Below, piece by piece: positions 12,021-12,794 of a DNA stretch of 12,794 nt (its first letter is position 1; each line of letters begins with the position of its first letter). The translations under genes were made by a program, and so were the position numbers. Under the pieces are notes generated by a model, which saw nothing but the letters and a program-made list of their open reading frames with translations, had not been told where the DNA came from and made no database searches. This DNA is from Bacteroidales bacterium UBA1219 (GTDB lineage: Bacteria; Bacteroidota; Bacteroidia; Bacteroidales; P3): contig DBXF01000076.1 in NCBI GenBank assembly GCA_002309295.1, forward strand, positions 1-12,794, given 5' to 3'.

Positions 12021-12794
12021 ATGTCCAATAGTGAGAAATACCGCCAGCTACGGCAGCAGTACCCCGTTTTCTGCTACGAGTCGTTCCAACACTCCGTAAC
12101 CGACCGCGGCCTGCTTGTCCGCCACCGTTTCACTGCCGGCAGCGACATAGTGTTCGAACCCGAGACGCTGATCCCCAGCCGCTCGTTTGTCGATTTCGGC
12201 AGGCTGTCGCAACGGCAGTACGACACTCTGGTGTTCCAGATGGGTATGATAGAGCTGGTAAGCTATTGGAAATGCGTTTGTTCGCCCAAAGTGGTGATAA
12301 AACCCTTCGCCATGGGGCAACAGCAGTTGGAGTTTTGGAAAAAGCTCTATTTCAACGGCTTGGGAGAGTTTTTCTACATCAACGGCATCACCGCCACGCA
12401 GGAGGATTTTATGGAGATAGTCTGCGAAAGCGACAACGCCCTGCGCCCCGTTGATTTCTACACCTATACCGATAAATACCTCGTCCCCATCGGTGGTGGC
12501 AAGGACTCTGTGGTAACCCTCGAGGTGCTGCGCAAGGCCGGTACGGCTTTCCGTCCGCTGATAATAAATCCGCGCGGAGCCACCACCGAGTGCGCCCGCA
12601 TTGCAGGTTTCGCTCCCGACGAGGTGTTCGAGATACGTCGCGCCATACATCCGCGCTTGCTGGAGCTCAACGCCCAAGGCTACCTCAACGGCCATACGCC
12701 GTTTTCGGCCATGCTGGCGTTCTACACCCTGCTGGCGTCGGCACTCACGGGCTACGGCAGCATTGCCCTCTCCAACGAAAACAGCGCCAACGAG
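12021..12794 (+). CDS. murL: MurL-like UDP-MurNAc-L-Ala-L-Glu epimerase, N-terminal part (runs off right edge)
   Basis: From the ATG at 12021 the frame is open for 258 codons to the window edge. The product begins MSNSEKYRQLRQQYPVFCYE and has FWKKLYFNGLGEFFYING, then LVPIGGGKDSVVTLEVL around residue 155, and ends IALSNENSANE. The GGGKDS loop is a PP-loop-type ATP-binding motif, and together with ALSNE-x-SANE it is characteristic of the MurL family as I remember it. MurL uses ATP to epimerise the L-Glu of UDP-MurNAc-L-Ala-L-Glu to D-Glu, an alternative to making D-Glu with MurI before MurD acts. Its known partner MurD2 is not in the window. The gene begins 12 bases after the upstream terminator, and no -7 box is visible between them, so its promoter is unclear. 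An antisense frame at 12048-12695 is a shadow. The open frame is certain; the exact function is moderately supported. Confidence 0.7.
   Translation, partial: MSNSEKYRQLRQQYPVFCYESFQHSVTDRGLLVRHRFTAGSDIVFEPETLIPSRSFVDFGRLSQRQYDTLVFQMGMIELVSYWKCVCSPKVVIKPFAMGQQQLEFWKKLYFNGLGEFFYINGITATQEDFMEIVCESDNALRPVDFYTYTDKYLVPIGGGKDSVVTLEVLRKAGTAFRPLIINPRGATTECARIAGFAPDEVFEIRRAIHPRLLELNAQGYLNGHTPFSAMLAFYTLLASALTGYGSIALSNENSANE

Noticed and set aside
12048..12695. Minus-strand 215-codon open frame
   Set aside because: It is antisense to the open frame with the GGGKDS motif, which has recognisable family features.

Overview
The window comes from a member of the Bacteroidota, most likely the order Bacteroidales. 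The evidence is the TATCTTTG-type -7 promoter boxes, a very large periplasmic alpha-2-macroglobulin-like protein without a thioester, a TIGR04076 protein, a Bacteroidota-style coiled-coil lipoprotein and many short intergenic tandem repeats. I cannot name a genus.

Left part (1-3304, all leftward, visibly AT-richer than the rest): a run of closely spaced genes. In transcription order they are an exported protein with two carboxypeptidase-regulatory-like beta domains (3304-2561), a small exported protein (2453-1998), an orphan 30-codon leader ORF (1982-1890), a DUF1016/PDDEXK nuclease (1877-825), a lipoprotein (825-142) and the beginning of another probable exported protein (127 to beyond the left edge). 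Four copies of a 55-66 bp repeat sit exactly at the ATG of the 2453, 1982, 825 and 127 frames. Each encodes a version of an N-terminal peptide related to MxQQPILNEHNKQxxPPM. In three copies the frame stays open into a signal peptide. In the fourth it stops just before the nuclease gene. This repeat-led gene series, with a nuclease lying between two repeat copies, is the most unusual thing in the window.

Middle (3553-9645, leftward): one 2030-codon alpha-2-macroglobulin family gene of the YfaS type. It has a signal peptide, an MG2 domain, an AT-rich bait region, an A2M domain and a thioester-domain fold in which the expected C-x-E-Q is replaced by R-A-E-N.

Right part: a TIGR04076 protein (10171-9866, leftward) and comF (10993-10298, leftward). 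Divergent from comF is a coiled-coil lipoprotein (11072-11959) ending in a clear intrinsic terminator. Then comes the 5' part of a MurL-like peptidoglycan precursor epimerase (12021 to beyond the right edge). The comF and lipoprotein promoters appear to overlap head-on in an 80 bp gap.

The gaps between 3.3-3.55 kb, 9.65-9.87 kb and 10.17-10.30 kb are filled with degenerate tandem repeats of several different 7-16 bp units. The stop codons of the alpha-2-macroglobulin and TIGR04076 genes lie inside a TTTCAAC heptad array, and the comF stop directly abuts one. No tRNA, rRNA, CRISPR array or insertion sequence was seen.
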